The notes under the pieces are model-generated. The model did not search any database. It saw only the letters and a program-made list of their open reading frames with translations, and was not told the origin of the DNA. The translations under genes and the position numbers were made by a program. From an uncultured Acetatifactor sp. (lineage in GTDB: Bacteria; Bacillota; Clostridia; Lachnospirales; Lachnospiraceae), in contig CAJTLR010000031.1 in the NCBI GenBank assembly GCA_910577185.1, positions 1 through 39,970 of the forward strand: a stretch of 39,970 nucleotides of DNA, given 5' to 3'. This document shows positions 23,536-31,274 of the stretch, one piece after another; positions within the stretch are counted from its first letter, which is position 1, and each line of letters begins with the position of its first letter.

Positions 23536-23618
23536 ACGGGCGCATATGGAAAATTGTTGCTGGAGCAACACGCGCCCGGCGCATAGGCAGTGGAGAAGAG
23601 CATTCCCCTGCCGGATTG
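23536..23618 (+). repeat. Structured intergenic repeat, full unit C
   Basis: A second 83-bp unit in direct orientation, 86 bp from unit B. Outer stem GGGCGC (23538-23543)/GCGCCC (23572-23577), inner GTTGC (23556-23560)/GCAAC (23565-23569), and the second hairpin at about 23586-23612. Loop bases differ from unit B (TGGA against TGGC; AAGAGCA against AAGGGCG) while the stems are kept. Confidence 0.8.
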
Positions 23619-23730
23619 CGCAGTCCCGCGGAGAGGAATTATGCCGCCCGGGCGCGGTTGGGAAAAGGGCCTTTCAGGAGGGCCTGCAGAAGAACGGATG
23701 TTCTGAAAGGGAATCCGGGAAAGGAAGACA

Positions 23731-24951
23731 ATGGCAAATCATACAGAGCAGAAATACAGACCAAAAACCGGCAGGCAGTACCCGCCCCGGCAGGAAGTAA
23801 AGCAGAAAATATGTCCGGTATCCGGGAAGTGCGGCGGCTGTCAGTGGATCAACAAGAGTTATGAAGAACAGTTGAGGATAAAGGAGACCATATTCCGGAA
23901 ACTTATGGAACCTTACTGCAGACCGGAACGCATCATTGGGATGGAGGAACCTGCCCATTACCGGAATAAAGTGCATGCGGTTTTCGGCGAGGACAGAAAG
24001 CGTAATGTGATTTCCGGGATTTACGAGGAGAAAAGCCACCGGATTGTCCCGGTGACCCAGTGTCTTATCGAAAACAAGAAAGCGGACCAGATTATCGGAT
24101 CCATTCGGAGTTTGCTGCCTTCCTTTAAGATACGTCCTTATAATGAAGATACGGGATTCGGGCTGCTGCGGCATGTGCTGGTACGGATAGGACATGCCAC
24201 CGGGCAGATTATGGTGGTACTGGTGCTCACATCCCCGGTGATGCCCTCCAAGAATAACTTTATGAAGGCTCTCAGGGAGCTGCACCCGGAAATTACCACC
24301 ATAGTGATCAATGTCAATGACCGGGATACCAGCATGATTCTGGGAGAGAAAGAGTATGCGGCTTATGGCAGGGGCTATATTGAAGACGAACTTTGTGGGA
24401 TGACCTTCCGGATTTCCCCCAAGTCTTTTTACCAGGTGAACCCGGTCCAGACCGAAAAACTGTATGGAAAAGCCATGGAATATGCCTGTCTTACGGGTGT
24501 GGAGACCGTGCTGGACGCTTATTGCGGCACGGGAACCATAGGTATGATTGCCAGCAGGCATGCGGCCAGTGTGCTGGGGGTGGAGCTGAACCGGGACGCC
24601 GTGAGGGATGCGGTGAACAATGCGAAGCAGAATCAGATTTCCAATATCCGGTTTTACGAAAACGACGCAGGGGATTTTCTCCTTGAGCTGGCGCAGCAGG
24701 GAGGAAAGCTGGATGTGCTGTTCCTGGATCCGCCCAGAAGCGGCAGCAGCGAAGCTTTTCTGAATGCGGCTGTCAGGACCGGTCCCGGGAGAATCGTGTA
24801 CATTTCCTGCCAGCCGGAGACTTTGGTGCGGGACCTGCGCATTCTTGTCCGGAAGGGATATAAGGCGGAAAAATGTGTGGCAGTGGACATGTTTCCGTAT
24901 ACGGATTCCATTGAAGCCGTAGTGTCGCTGGTCCGGGAGAAAAGAGCGTGA
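23731..24951 (+). CDS. rlmD: 23S rRNA (uracil-5-)-methyltransferase, RlmD/RumA family
   Basis: A 406-residue class I SAM-dependent methyltransferase that makes 5-methyluridine in 23S rRNA. An N-terminal iron-sulfur cluster motif is seen (CPVSGKCGGCQW, with a further Cys in TQCLIENK). The SAM site is VLDAYCGTGTIG, then VELNRDAV and LDPPRSGSS, and the catalytic Cys lies in YISCQPETLVRDL. The N-terminal TRAM domain found in some family members is missing, as in the shorter clostridial forms. AAAGGAAG precedes the start. It could also be the RlmCD or TrmFO-independent tRNA type (TrmA-like), which cannot be separated by eye; the symbol is therefore the general one. The next gene begins only 6 nt after its stop. 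Confidence 0.88.
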   Translation: MANHTEQKYRPKTGRQYPPRQEVKQKICPVSGKCGGCQWINKSYEEQLRIKETIFRKLMEPYCRPERIIGMEEPAHYRNKVHAVFGEDRKRNVISGIYEEKSHRIVPVTQCLIENKKADQIIGSIRSLLPSFKIRPYNEDTGFGLLRHVLVRIGHATGQIMVVLVLTSPVMPSKNNFMKALRELHPEITTIVINVNDRDTSMILGEKEYAAYGRGYIEDELCGMTFRISPKSFYQVNPVQTEKLYGKAMEYACLTGVETVLDAYCGTGTIGMIASRHAASVLGVELNRDAVRDAVNNAKQNQISNIRFYENDAGDFLLELAQQGGKLDVLFLDPPRSGSSEAFLNAAVRTGPGRIVYISCQPETLVRDLRILVRKGYKAEKCVAVDMFPYTDSIEAVVSLVREKRA

Positions 24952-24957
24952 TATGAT

Positions 24958-26190
24958 ATGAAAAAAAGATTATTCTGCGCAGGTCTGCTGTGTCTGGCGC
25001 TGGCAGGCTGCGCACAGGAGCAGGGGCCCTCGGATGCCCTTGGAGTGGCCGGAACCGGCGCGGAGAGAGAAGAGGATGCCGGTTATGGCGGGAATCAGGA
25101 AGCCGCGACCCTGACGCCGGTGGAGATACGGGAATCGGAGCCTCCCAAAGGGCAGGATGCGGGAGCGGGACAGGAAGCCGCCGCGCAGGAGGGCGCTTCC
25201 GGGGCAGAAGAGCCGGAACCTTCCGGCTTTGACTTTACAGTGTGTTTTGCGGGAGACATTAATCTGGACGAGAACTGGGGCACCACCCAGTTTATGGATA
25301 CCCAGGAAAACGGCATTCTGGACTGCATCTCCCCGGAACTGGTGGAGACCATGCGGGATGCGGACATTATGTGCCTGAATCATGAATTTACTTACAGCTA
25401 CGGCGGAACCCCGCTGGAAGGAAAGGCTTATACCTTCCGGGCCATGCCGGAGCGGGTGGAAGTGCTGCACCAGCTGGGCGTGGACGCTGTGACGCTTGCA
25501 AATAATCATGTTTACGATTATGGAAAGGAAGCCCTGACAGATACCTTTGGGGTACTGGAAGAGGCGGGAGTCCCATACTTTGGTGCGGGGCGTACCCTGG
25601 AGGATGCCATGAAGCCGCTGTACCTGGAAATTGATGGAAAGACGGTGGCCTTTGTGGGGGCATCCAGGGCGGAAAAGAACAAGATGACCCCCCAGGCCAC
25701 GGAGACGGAACCGGGAATTCTGCGCTGTTATGACACGGAACTGTTTTTGCAGGCCATAGGGGAGGCGAAAAGCAATGCCGACTTCTGCATTGCTTTTGTC
25801 CACTGGGGGACGGAATACAGCTTTGATCTGGAGCAGGTGCAGATGGACACGGGGAAGGAATACCTGGATGCAGGGGCCGACGCGGTGATCGGCGCCCATT
25901 CCCACTGCCTGCAGGGCATGGAATATTATGATGGAAAGCCTGTAATTTACAGCCTGGGAAATTACTGGTTTAACGAGAAGACACTGGATACCATGCTGCT
26001 GCAGCTGCATTTTACGGGAAACGGTGATCAGGCGGAGATGTCCGTGCAGGTGATTCCGGCCGTACAGTCAGGATATAGGACAACATTTGCCGCCGACAGC
26101 GGGGAGGCGCGCAGAATTTTTGATTTTCTGGAAAGTATATCCGTAAATGTGGAGATTTCGGATGAAGGAATTGTGACGGAGAAGCTTTGA
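24958..26190 (+). CDS. CapA-family lipoprotein (metallophosphatase fold)
   Basis: A 410-residue lipoprotein. The signal peptide ends in LAGC with Cys18. About 75 residues of Gly/Ala/Glu-rich linker follow. The CapA (PGA_cap) domain runs from about residue 95: FAGDINLDENW, LNHEFTYSYGG, TLANNHVYDYG, FVHWGTEYS, and GAHSHCLQGMEYYDGKPVIYSLGNYWF. The conserved Asp, Asn and His residues of this metallophosphoesterase-like family are present. Homologues take part in polyglutamate capsule synthesis, but most CapA proteins in gut Clostridia stand alone and their substrate is unknown. No capB/capC genes are nearby. It is tightly spaced behind rlmD and is probably co-transcribed. Confidence 0.9.
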   Translation: MKKRLFCAGLLCLALAGCAQEQGPSDALGVAGTGAEREEDAGYGGNQEAATLTPVEIRESEPPKGQDAGAGQEAAAQEGASGAEEPEPSGFDFTVCFAGDINLDENWGTTQFMDTQENGILDCISPELVETMRDADIMCLNHEFTYSYGGTPLEGKAYTFRAMPERVEVLHQLGVDAVTLANNHVYDYGKEALTDTFGVLEEAGVPYFGAGRTLEDAMKPLYLEIDGKTVAFVGASRAEKNKMTPQATETEPGILRCYDTELFLQAIGEAKSNADFCIAFVHWGTEYSFDLEQVQMDTGKEYLDAGADAVIGAHSHCLQGMEYYDGKPVIYSLGNYWFNEKTLDTMLLQLHFTGNGDQAEMSVQVIPAVQSGYRTTFAADSGEARRIFDFLESISVNVEISDEGIVTEKL

Positions 26191-26214
26191 GGGCCGCAGG
26201 GCGTGGAGGGCAGA

Positions 26215-27240
26215 ATGAAAAAAATATTGCTGATAGCCACGGGGGGAACCATAGCCTCCGGGCATACGGACAAGGGACTGGCACCCAGGATAGAGGCCGG
26301 GGAGCTGCTTGGGTATGTGGCGGAATATACGGAATTCTGCCAGGTGGAGGTGGTTCAGCCCTTCAGCCTGGACAGCACCAATGTATACGCCAGGCACTGG
26401 CTGGAACTGGCCGGGCTGATTGAGGCCCGTTACGGAGAGTATGATGGCTTTGTCATATGCCACGGCACGGACACCATGGCTTTTACAGCCGCGGCTTTGT
26501 CCTATCTGATACAAAACAGCGGGAAACCCATTGTCATCACCGGCTCCCAGAAACCCATTGACCTGCCGGTGACGGATGCCCGGACAAATCTGCTGGATGG
26601 GCTGCGTTTTGCCTCCCAGGAAAAGGCCCACGGGGTGAACATTGTCTTCGGGGGGAATGTCATTGCCGGAACCCGTGCCAAGAAGGAACATTCCAAACGA
26701 TATGACGCATTTTCCAGTATCAATTATCCGAATGTGGCGGTGATACGGGATGGAAAAGTAATTTTTTATATCGACGACAAAGACAGGATTGCGGCGCCGG
26801 TGTCCTTTTATCATGAAATGAATGACAAAGTCCTTCTTTTAAAACTGATGCCCGGGATGGACGGGACAGCGCTGAAACATTTGTTTCCCTATTATGACGG
26901 GGTGGTTATCGAGGCCTTCGGGGTGGGGGGACTGCCGGAGTATGGGGAGGTTTCTTTTTTCACGGAGATCAGGCGCTGGACATCGGCAGGCAGGCTGGTG
27001 ATGATGGCAACCCAGGTGACCCACGAGGGCAGCGACATGGAAGTTTATCAGGTGGGAAGGGCCATAAAGGAGGCTTTCCGGCTGATGGAGGCCTATGACA
27101 TGACGCTGGAGGCCACGGTGGCAAAGGTGATGTGGGTGCTGGGACAGACCAGGGACCCGGGGGAATTCCGCTCATTATTTTACAGGACGGTGAACCGGGA
27201 TCTGTTGCTGGTTCCGGAGAGTGTGTCTGAACCATTATGA
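26215..27240 (+). CDS. ansA: L-asparaginase (type I, cytoplasmic)
   Basis: A 341-residue asparaginase that hydrolyses asparagine to aspartate and ammonia. The first catalytic Thr lies in LIATGGTIASG, the second Thr-Asp pair in CHGTDTMAFTAAAL, and the GSQKPI loop follows. A Lys-containing segment DARTNLLDGLRFA is also conserved. There is no signal peptide, so it acts in the cytoplasm. The start at 26215 is chosen because GGAGG lies 5 nt upstream; the GTG at 26203 would overlap that site. It follows the CapA gene by 24 nt. No clear terminator is seen after it. Confidence 0.92.
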   Translation: MKKILLIATGGTIASGHTDKGLAPRIEAGELLGYVAEYTEFCQVEVVQPFSLDSTNVYARHWLELAGLIEARYGEYDGFVICHGTDTMAFTAAALSYLIQNSGKPIVITGSQKPIDLPVTDARTNLLDGLRFASQEKAHGVNIVFGGNVIAGTRAKKEHSKRYDAFSSINYPNVAVIRDGKVIFYIDDKDRIAAPVSFYHEMNDKVLLLKLMPGMDGTALKHLFPYYDGVVIEAFGVGGLPEYGEVSFFTEIRRWTSAGRLVMMATQVTHEGSDMEVYQVGRAIKEAFRLMEAYDMTLEATVAKVMWVLGQTRDPGEFRSLFYRTVNRDLLLVPESVSEPL

Positions 27241-27340
27241 AAGATTTTCCCTGAAGAACTCTTATCAGGAATAGGAAAGACAGTAGGTGTTTTGCCGGGG
27301 GCCTTTGATTTATGCCCAGCCCCGTGCACAAAGTGCGGCT

Positions 27341-27443
27341 GCCCGCACCTGGAAATATGCCGTCATGCGGGCGCGGGGCGGGTAGTGGAGAAGGGTGTTC
27401 CCCTGCTGGATTGCATAGGGGCACATATGGAAAATGATTGCTG
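27341..27443 (+). repeat. Structured intergenic repeat, diverged unit D and the left part of a further unit
   Basis: Unit D aligns with unit B but its outer stem is GCCCGCA (27341-27347)/TGCGGGC (27366-27372), a changed yet fully paired stem. GTGGAGAAGGG..GTTCCCCTGC of the second hairpin and GGATTG (up to 27413) are kept, and a C-to-T change in its stem gives a wobble pair. From 27418 the left arm of another unit begins (GGGGCACATATGGAAAAT) and stops. The 309-nt gap 27241-27549 holds no gene besides this and a 7-bp hairpin at 27488-27504. Confidence 0.7.
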
Positions 27444-27549
27444 CATCTTTTTTGGCAGGAATGATTTTCCGGACACGCTCCGGCAGCCGGATTCACGGAA
27501 TCCGAAATTCGGGATATATTAAGGATAAGGATTTTCGGAGTGTGCGAAA

Positions 27550-27932
27550 ATGAATCAGAAACTGGAGGAATTGCTGCAGCTTGCCCTGCAGACCCCGGAG
27601 GCGGTGCGGGAACAGACGGAGGAACTGAATGTGGGGTTTGACCCTCTTACCGGCAGCTGGGAACTGATCGTAAAATACCACGGCAGTCTGGACAGACTTC
27701 AGGCGCTGAATATTCAGGTGGAATATCTGATTGCGGGATATGCGGTGCTGACGGTGCCGGAGGCACTGGTGGACCGGGTTGTGGAACTGGAAGAAGTGGA
27801 ATATGTGGAAAAGCCCAAACGTTTTTTCTTCGGTGTGGAAATCCCCACGGAAAATTCCTGCATCGTGCAGGTGACATTGCGGGAGCCGTATCTTACCGGT
27901 GCGGGAGTGCTGGTTGCTGTACTGGATAGCGG
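27550..27932 (+). pseudogene. S8 subtilisin-like protease, N-terminal fragment (interrupted gene)
   Basis: The first 127 codons of a clostridial S8 protease. The prodomain-like part is LAGYAVLTVPEALVDRVVELEEVEYVEKPKRF, then comes the catalytic Asp126 in TGAGVLVAVLDSG. The frame continues 10 codons into foreign sequence and stops at 27963. The missing continuation, GIDYRLPEFRKKDGTTRIRYLWDQ, is found at 33105, 5.2 kb further. Joining AGCGG at 27932 to A of GGAATTGAC at 33107 restores the frame and the typical motif DSGIDY. A site CGGAG lies before the ATG. As it stands the fragment has Asp only, without His and Ser, and cannot be an active protease. Confidence 0.85.
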
Positions 27933-27944
27933 GGACTGTGTCAA

Positions 27945-28123
27945 ATTGTTGTCATCTTTTTAAAGTCAAATAAATACAGGGTACTCCGCCAGGAAGAGCG
28001 CATGGAACAGTAAATTGTAAACCATGCGTTTTTTTTGCGCGCAAAGGGAGGAAAAATAACATTCAGAGTTGAAACAATCTGAGACATAAGATGAGAAAGA
28101 GGGATTTCTTTTAATTTCGCCAA
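27945..28123 (-). other. Short minus-strand frame ending in the left inverted repeat; possible transposase remnant
   Basis: A frame of about 60 codons reads from 28123 leftwards and its TGA stop is part of the terminal TTTGACACAG sequence. Transposase genes of many insertion sequences end inside their terminal repeat in this way. The deduced tail (SMRSSWRSTLYLFDFKKMTTI) is not one I can assign to a known transposase family, so it may be chance. Confidence 0.3.
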
Positions 28124-28148
28124 AATATTAGATAATTATTAAATATGA

Positions 28149-28197
28149 TTGACATCACAAATTCTATATGATATAAATAATATTAGATTGATATCAA
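28149..28197 (+). promoter_or_regulatory. Strong promoter and palindrome of the inserted cassette
   Basis: A consensus -35 TTGACA (28149-28154) and -10 TATAAA (28172-28177) with 17-bp spacing, in a markedly AT-rich zone. The palindrome TTGATATCAA (28188-28197) lies at or just after the start of transcription and is a candidate operator for the regulator at 28229. Confidence 0.8.
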
Positions 28198-28228
28198 CTA
28201 GTTTAACAAATATGAAAGGAGTACTGTG

Positions 28229-29431
28229 ATGCGTGAAAAGTGGAATCTGCGCCCGGAGCCTTTCTGGCTGCTGGAAGCCTTTGCCTGCATGAACTATGTG
28301 GATGCACTGGACAGTGAGGAATGGCTGAATAAAAGCAGTTCCTGGAGCCGGAGGCAGAAGGAGGAATTTCTGCTTCCCTACAGGAGTTACAGGGGAGAGA
28401 TGCGGAACAGGCTGCTGCCGGTTCTGGAACAGTATCCCCTGCTCAAAGGATATGTGGACAATGTGCCACGGGAAAAAGAAAGTCTGCGGAGTTTTGATCC
28501 GCCCATGATCTCCTTCCTGACACAGATGGAATTTGTGCTGGAAGCACAGGAGAGACCCTCCGGGGAAGCGCTGGAAAGGGAACTGAACGGGGCTTTTGGC
28601 CGGATGCTGGACAGAGACATGCAGAAATCACCGGAGGCCGAAGATGTGGTAATCCGCGGACTGGCGGACGTGATGCAAGCGCTGGAAGGCTGGGAAGGGG
28701 AGGACGCGGATAAATTCAGGATGCTGCGTCTGTATTCGGAACGGTATGAGGTGATGGAGCAGCTGTGGGATTTTCGGGAAGTCTGCAGGGAGATTGGTCT
28801 CGCATGCCTGCCTCTGGTGCGGGAGCGCTATGACGCCTGCATGGAAAAAGTTCAAAACCCGGAGGAACTGGACAGTCTGCTGGAAGGTGTGGGACTGGGA
28901 TGCAGGGAATTCGATTCCTGCCGGATTACACTGAACATTATACGTTATGACAGAATTATGGCACAGATGCTGGAAGGCACGGGAGGCTGGCCGGATTCCG
29001 TGAATTGTAAGCTTCATATCGGAATTGAGACTTTCTACATGTTTTCCTCCAATGCCGAAGGCTTTCATGATGGCAGACTTCTGGACGGACTGAAAGCCCT
29101 GGGCGACTCCACCCGGATGAAAATTGTCCGTAAATTAGTGGAGCGCCCGTATTATCTGCAGGAGATGGCCAGGGAACTGGAACTGACCCCTGCCACGGTA
29201 CTGCATCACCTGGGCGTACTCATATCGGCGAACCTGATTGAGATCCAAATGACCAGGGAGAAGAAGAAAATCATTTATTATCAGATTAAAAAAGGCGGGT
29301 TCGAGGAGATCAGCAGGGGAGTCATGCAGCTCCTCCTGACCCGGAAGGAGCGGGAGACAGTGCAGAAGGAGAAACAGATTCAGGAGGGGCAGCAGACCCA
29401 GGGAGGTGGGCAATGGACCATAAGAAAATGA
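28229..29431 (+). CDS. ArsR-type winged-helix regulator with large N-terminal domain
   Basis: A 400-residue protein. Residues 1 to about 285 form a helical N-terminal domain (RPEPFWLLEAFACMNYVDALDSEEWL onwards) that I cannot name. From about 290 to 370 there is an ArsR-like winged helix: GLKALGDSTRMKIVRKLVERPYYLQEMARELELTPATVLHHLGVLISANLIEIQMTREKKK. The tail is Gln/Glu-rich. ArsR proteins of normal size have ~110 residues, so the extra domain may sense the compound exported by the neighbouring transporters. The start at 28229 has AAAGGAG 7 nt upstream. It overlaps the first ABC gene by 19 nt and probably controls the cassette through the palindrome at 28188. Confidence 0.87.
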   Translation: MREKWNLRPEPFWLLEAFACMNYVDALDSEEWLNKSSSWSRRQKEEFLLPYRSYRGEMRNRLLPVLEQYPLLKGYVDNVPREKESLRSFDPPMISFLTQMEFVLEAQERPSGEALERELNGAFGRMLDRDMQKSPEAEDVVIRGLADVMQALEGWEGEDADKFRMLRLYSERYEVMEQLWDFREVCREIGLACLPLVRERYDACMEKVQNPEELDSLLEGVGLGCREFDSCRITLNIIRYDRIMAQMLEGTGGWPDSVNCKLHIGIETFYMFSSNAEGFHDGRLLDGLKALGDSTRMKIVRKLVERPYYLQEMARELELTPATVLHHLGVLISANLIEIQMTREKKKIIYYQIKKGGFEEISRGVMQLLLTRKERETVQKEKQIQEGQQTQGGGQWTIRK

Positions 29432-31218
29432 AAAAGACATCATATCCGCTGGGGGCAACCCTGAAACGGATGCTTGAAAACGCGGCGGCGCAGAATCCGA
29501 AGCTGTTTGTGCTCTGCGGGATTTACACGGTAACGGCGGCCATCTACCCCTTTCTGGCCGTGCTGCTGCCGAAACTGATCCTGGGAGAGCTGGAGAAGGG
29601 GCCGGACGCCAGGCCCCAGGCTGTTTTATGGATTGGGGCAGGATATTTTGTCCTGGCAGGCCTGCTGGGATTTGTGCGCACATTTTTGAAAATCCGTCCC
29701 TATTCCAGGATTTCCCTGCTGCGGCTGGACTATGTGAGAATGACGGCAGTCAAGCTTATGGAAATGGCGTATCCCCACACGGAGGATGCCCGGTTTCTGG
29801 AAAAGTATGAAAAGGCCGTGGTTGCCACCCAGAGCAATGATAATGGGGTGGAGGGAATATACCATAAGCTGTATGAAATACCGGCAGTGCTGTTATCGGC
29901 GGTGGCCCTGAGTATCTTTATCGGACGACTGAGCCTTCTGGTACTTCTGGGACTGGGGCTGAACCTGGCAGTCACACTGTGGGTCAGTCGGGCAGCCCAT
30001 GGTTTCCGGTATGCAAAAAAGGAGGAAGAGGCCAGGCGGCTGCGGAAGGTGAGATACTACAGCATGACGTCAAGCGACTTTACGTATGGAAAAGATATCC
30101 GTATGTACGGACTGAAAAAGCGGATTCTGGATAACGCTTCCATGGAAATCGCAGGGTATAAGAATTTAAACCGCCTGCTGGCGGCAAAGGAGTACCACCT
30201 GGGCTTTGCGGCGCTGGCGGCCATGCTGGTCGGCGATGTGCTGACCTACGGCGTGCTGATCGGACGGACGGTTTCGGGAATGTCCATAGCCAGTTTTTCC
30301 ATGTACCTGACGGCCATACTTACTTTGTCGGTCTATCTGAAGGAGGCGGCGGAACAGTTTGGCTTTGTGGTGAACGAGGGCCAGTATGTGCATGAAATGT
30401 ACTGCTTTCTGGATCAGGATATGGGGGAAAAGGGCGGAAGCCGCATGGCCGTTAAGGATGATACGCTGGAAATCGTCTTTGATGACGTGAGTTTCCGTTA
30501 TCCCGACACGGAAAAATATATATTCCGCCACCTGAACCTGACCATACACAAAGGCGAGCGGCTGGCGGTAGTGGGAATCAACGGGGCGGGGAAAACCACT
30601 CTGGTGAAGCTGATGCTGGGGCTGTTTGACGTGACGGAGGGAGAGATCCGCATCAATGACATTCCCATAGGCGAATATGACAAGAAAGAGCTGTATTCCA
30701 TGTTTTCGGCGGTGTTCCAGGATATCAACATTCTTGCGTTTACGGTGCGGGAAAATGTGGCGGGCCGCCGGGAGGGAATTGATGACGAAAAGGTGGCAAA
30801 GGCCCTGGAGCAGGTGGGGCTGAAGGAGGCCATAGAAGCCCTGCCGAAGAAGACGGAGCAGATGATGCTGAAGGTGATAGAGGAAGATGGCGCCATGCTT
30901 TCGGGAGGACAGAACCAGAAACTGACCATCGCCAGGGCGCTGTACAAGGATGCCGCCATGGTGGTCATGGATGAGCCCACGGCAGCCCTGGATCCACTGG
31001 CAGAGGCGGAAATCTATGAGAATTTCAGCCAGCTGGTGAAAGGAAAGACAGCGGTGTATATTTCCCATCGCCTGGCCAGCACCCGGTTCTGCGACCATAT
31101 TGCCCTGTTTGACCAGGAAGGTTTAAAAGAATACGGAACCCATGAGGAGCTGATGGAGCTGAAGGGAAGCTATTATGAAATGTTTACTGTCCAGGGAAAA
31201 TATTATACCCGGGCATGA
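29413..31218 (+). CDS. ABC exporter half-transporter (first of a heterodimer)
   Basis: A 601-residue protein with an N-terminal six-helix membrane domain (about residues 25-330) fused to an ATPase domain. The Walker A motif is GINGAGKTT at about 388, the signature is LSGGQNQKLTIARAL, and Walker B VVMDEPTAALDP has the catalytic Glu near 521; the H-loop is YISHRL. It should pair with the next gene to form a heterodimeric exporter for drugs, peptides or lipids. Both ATP sites look complete, which differs from the many heterodimers with one degenerate site. AGGTGGGCA precedes the start, which overlaps the regulator. Its likely role is resistance or export of a compound sensed by the regulator. 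Confidence 0.93.
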   Translation: MDHKKMKKTSYPLGATLKRMLENAAAQNPKLFVLCGIYTVTAAIYPFLAVLLPKLILGELEKGPDARPQAVLWIGAGYFVLAGLLGFVRTFLKIRPYSRISLLRLDYVRMTAVKLMEMAYPHTEDARFLEKYEKAVVATQSNDNGVEGIYHKLYEIPAVLLSAVALSIFIGRLSLLVLLGLGLNLAVTLWVSRAAHGFRYAKKEEEARRLRKVRYYSMTSSDFTYGKDIRMYGLKKRILDNASMEIAGYKNLNRLLAAKEYHLGFAALAAMLVGDVLTYGVLIGRTVSGMSIASFSMYLTAILTLSVYLKEAAEQFGFVVNEGQYVHEMYCFLDQDMGEKGGSRMAVKDDTLEIVFDDVSFRYPDTEKYIFRHLNLTIHKGERLAVVGINGAGKTTLVKLMLGLFDVTEGEIRINDIPIGEYDKKELYSMFSAVFQDINILAFTVRENVAGRREGIDDEKVAKALEQVGLKEAIEALPKKTEQMMLKVIEEDGAMLSGGQNQKLTIARALYKDAAMVVMDEPTAALDPLAEAEIYENFSQLVKGKTAVYISHRLASTRFCDHIALFDQEGLKEYGTHEELMELKGSYYEMFTVQGKYYTRA

Positions 31219-31274
31219 TCGTCAGACGGAGAAACGGCATCTTGCCGGAGACGGAGCTGCAATGGGAGGCATGT

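Noticed and set aside
23450..23618. CRISPR array
   Set aside because: Only two long units with a 3-bp gap and internal hairpins; there are no spacers and no cas genes nearby.
24970..26010. A ~345-codon minus-strand frame opposite the CapA-like gene
   Set aside because: No domain or start signal, while the plus strand shows a lipobox and CapA motifs.
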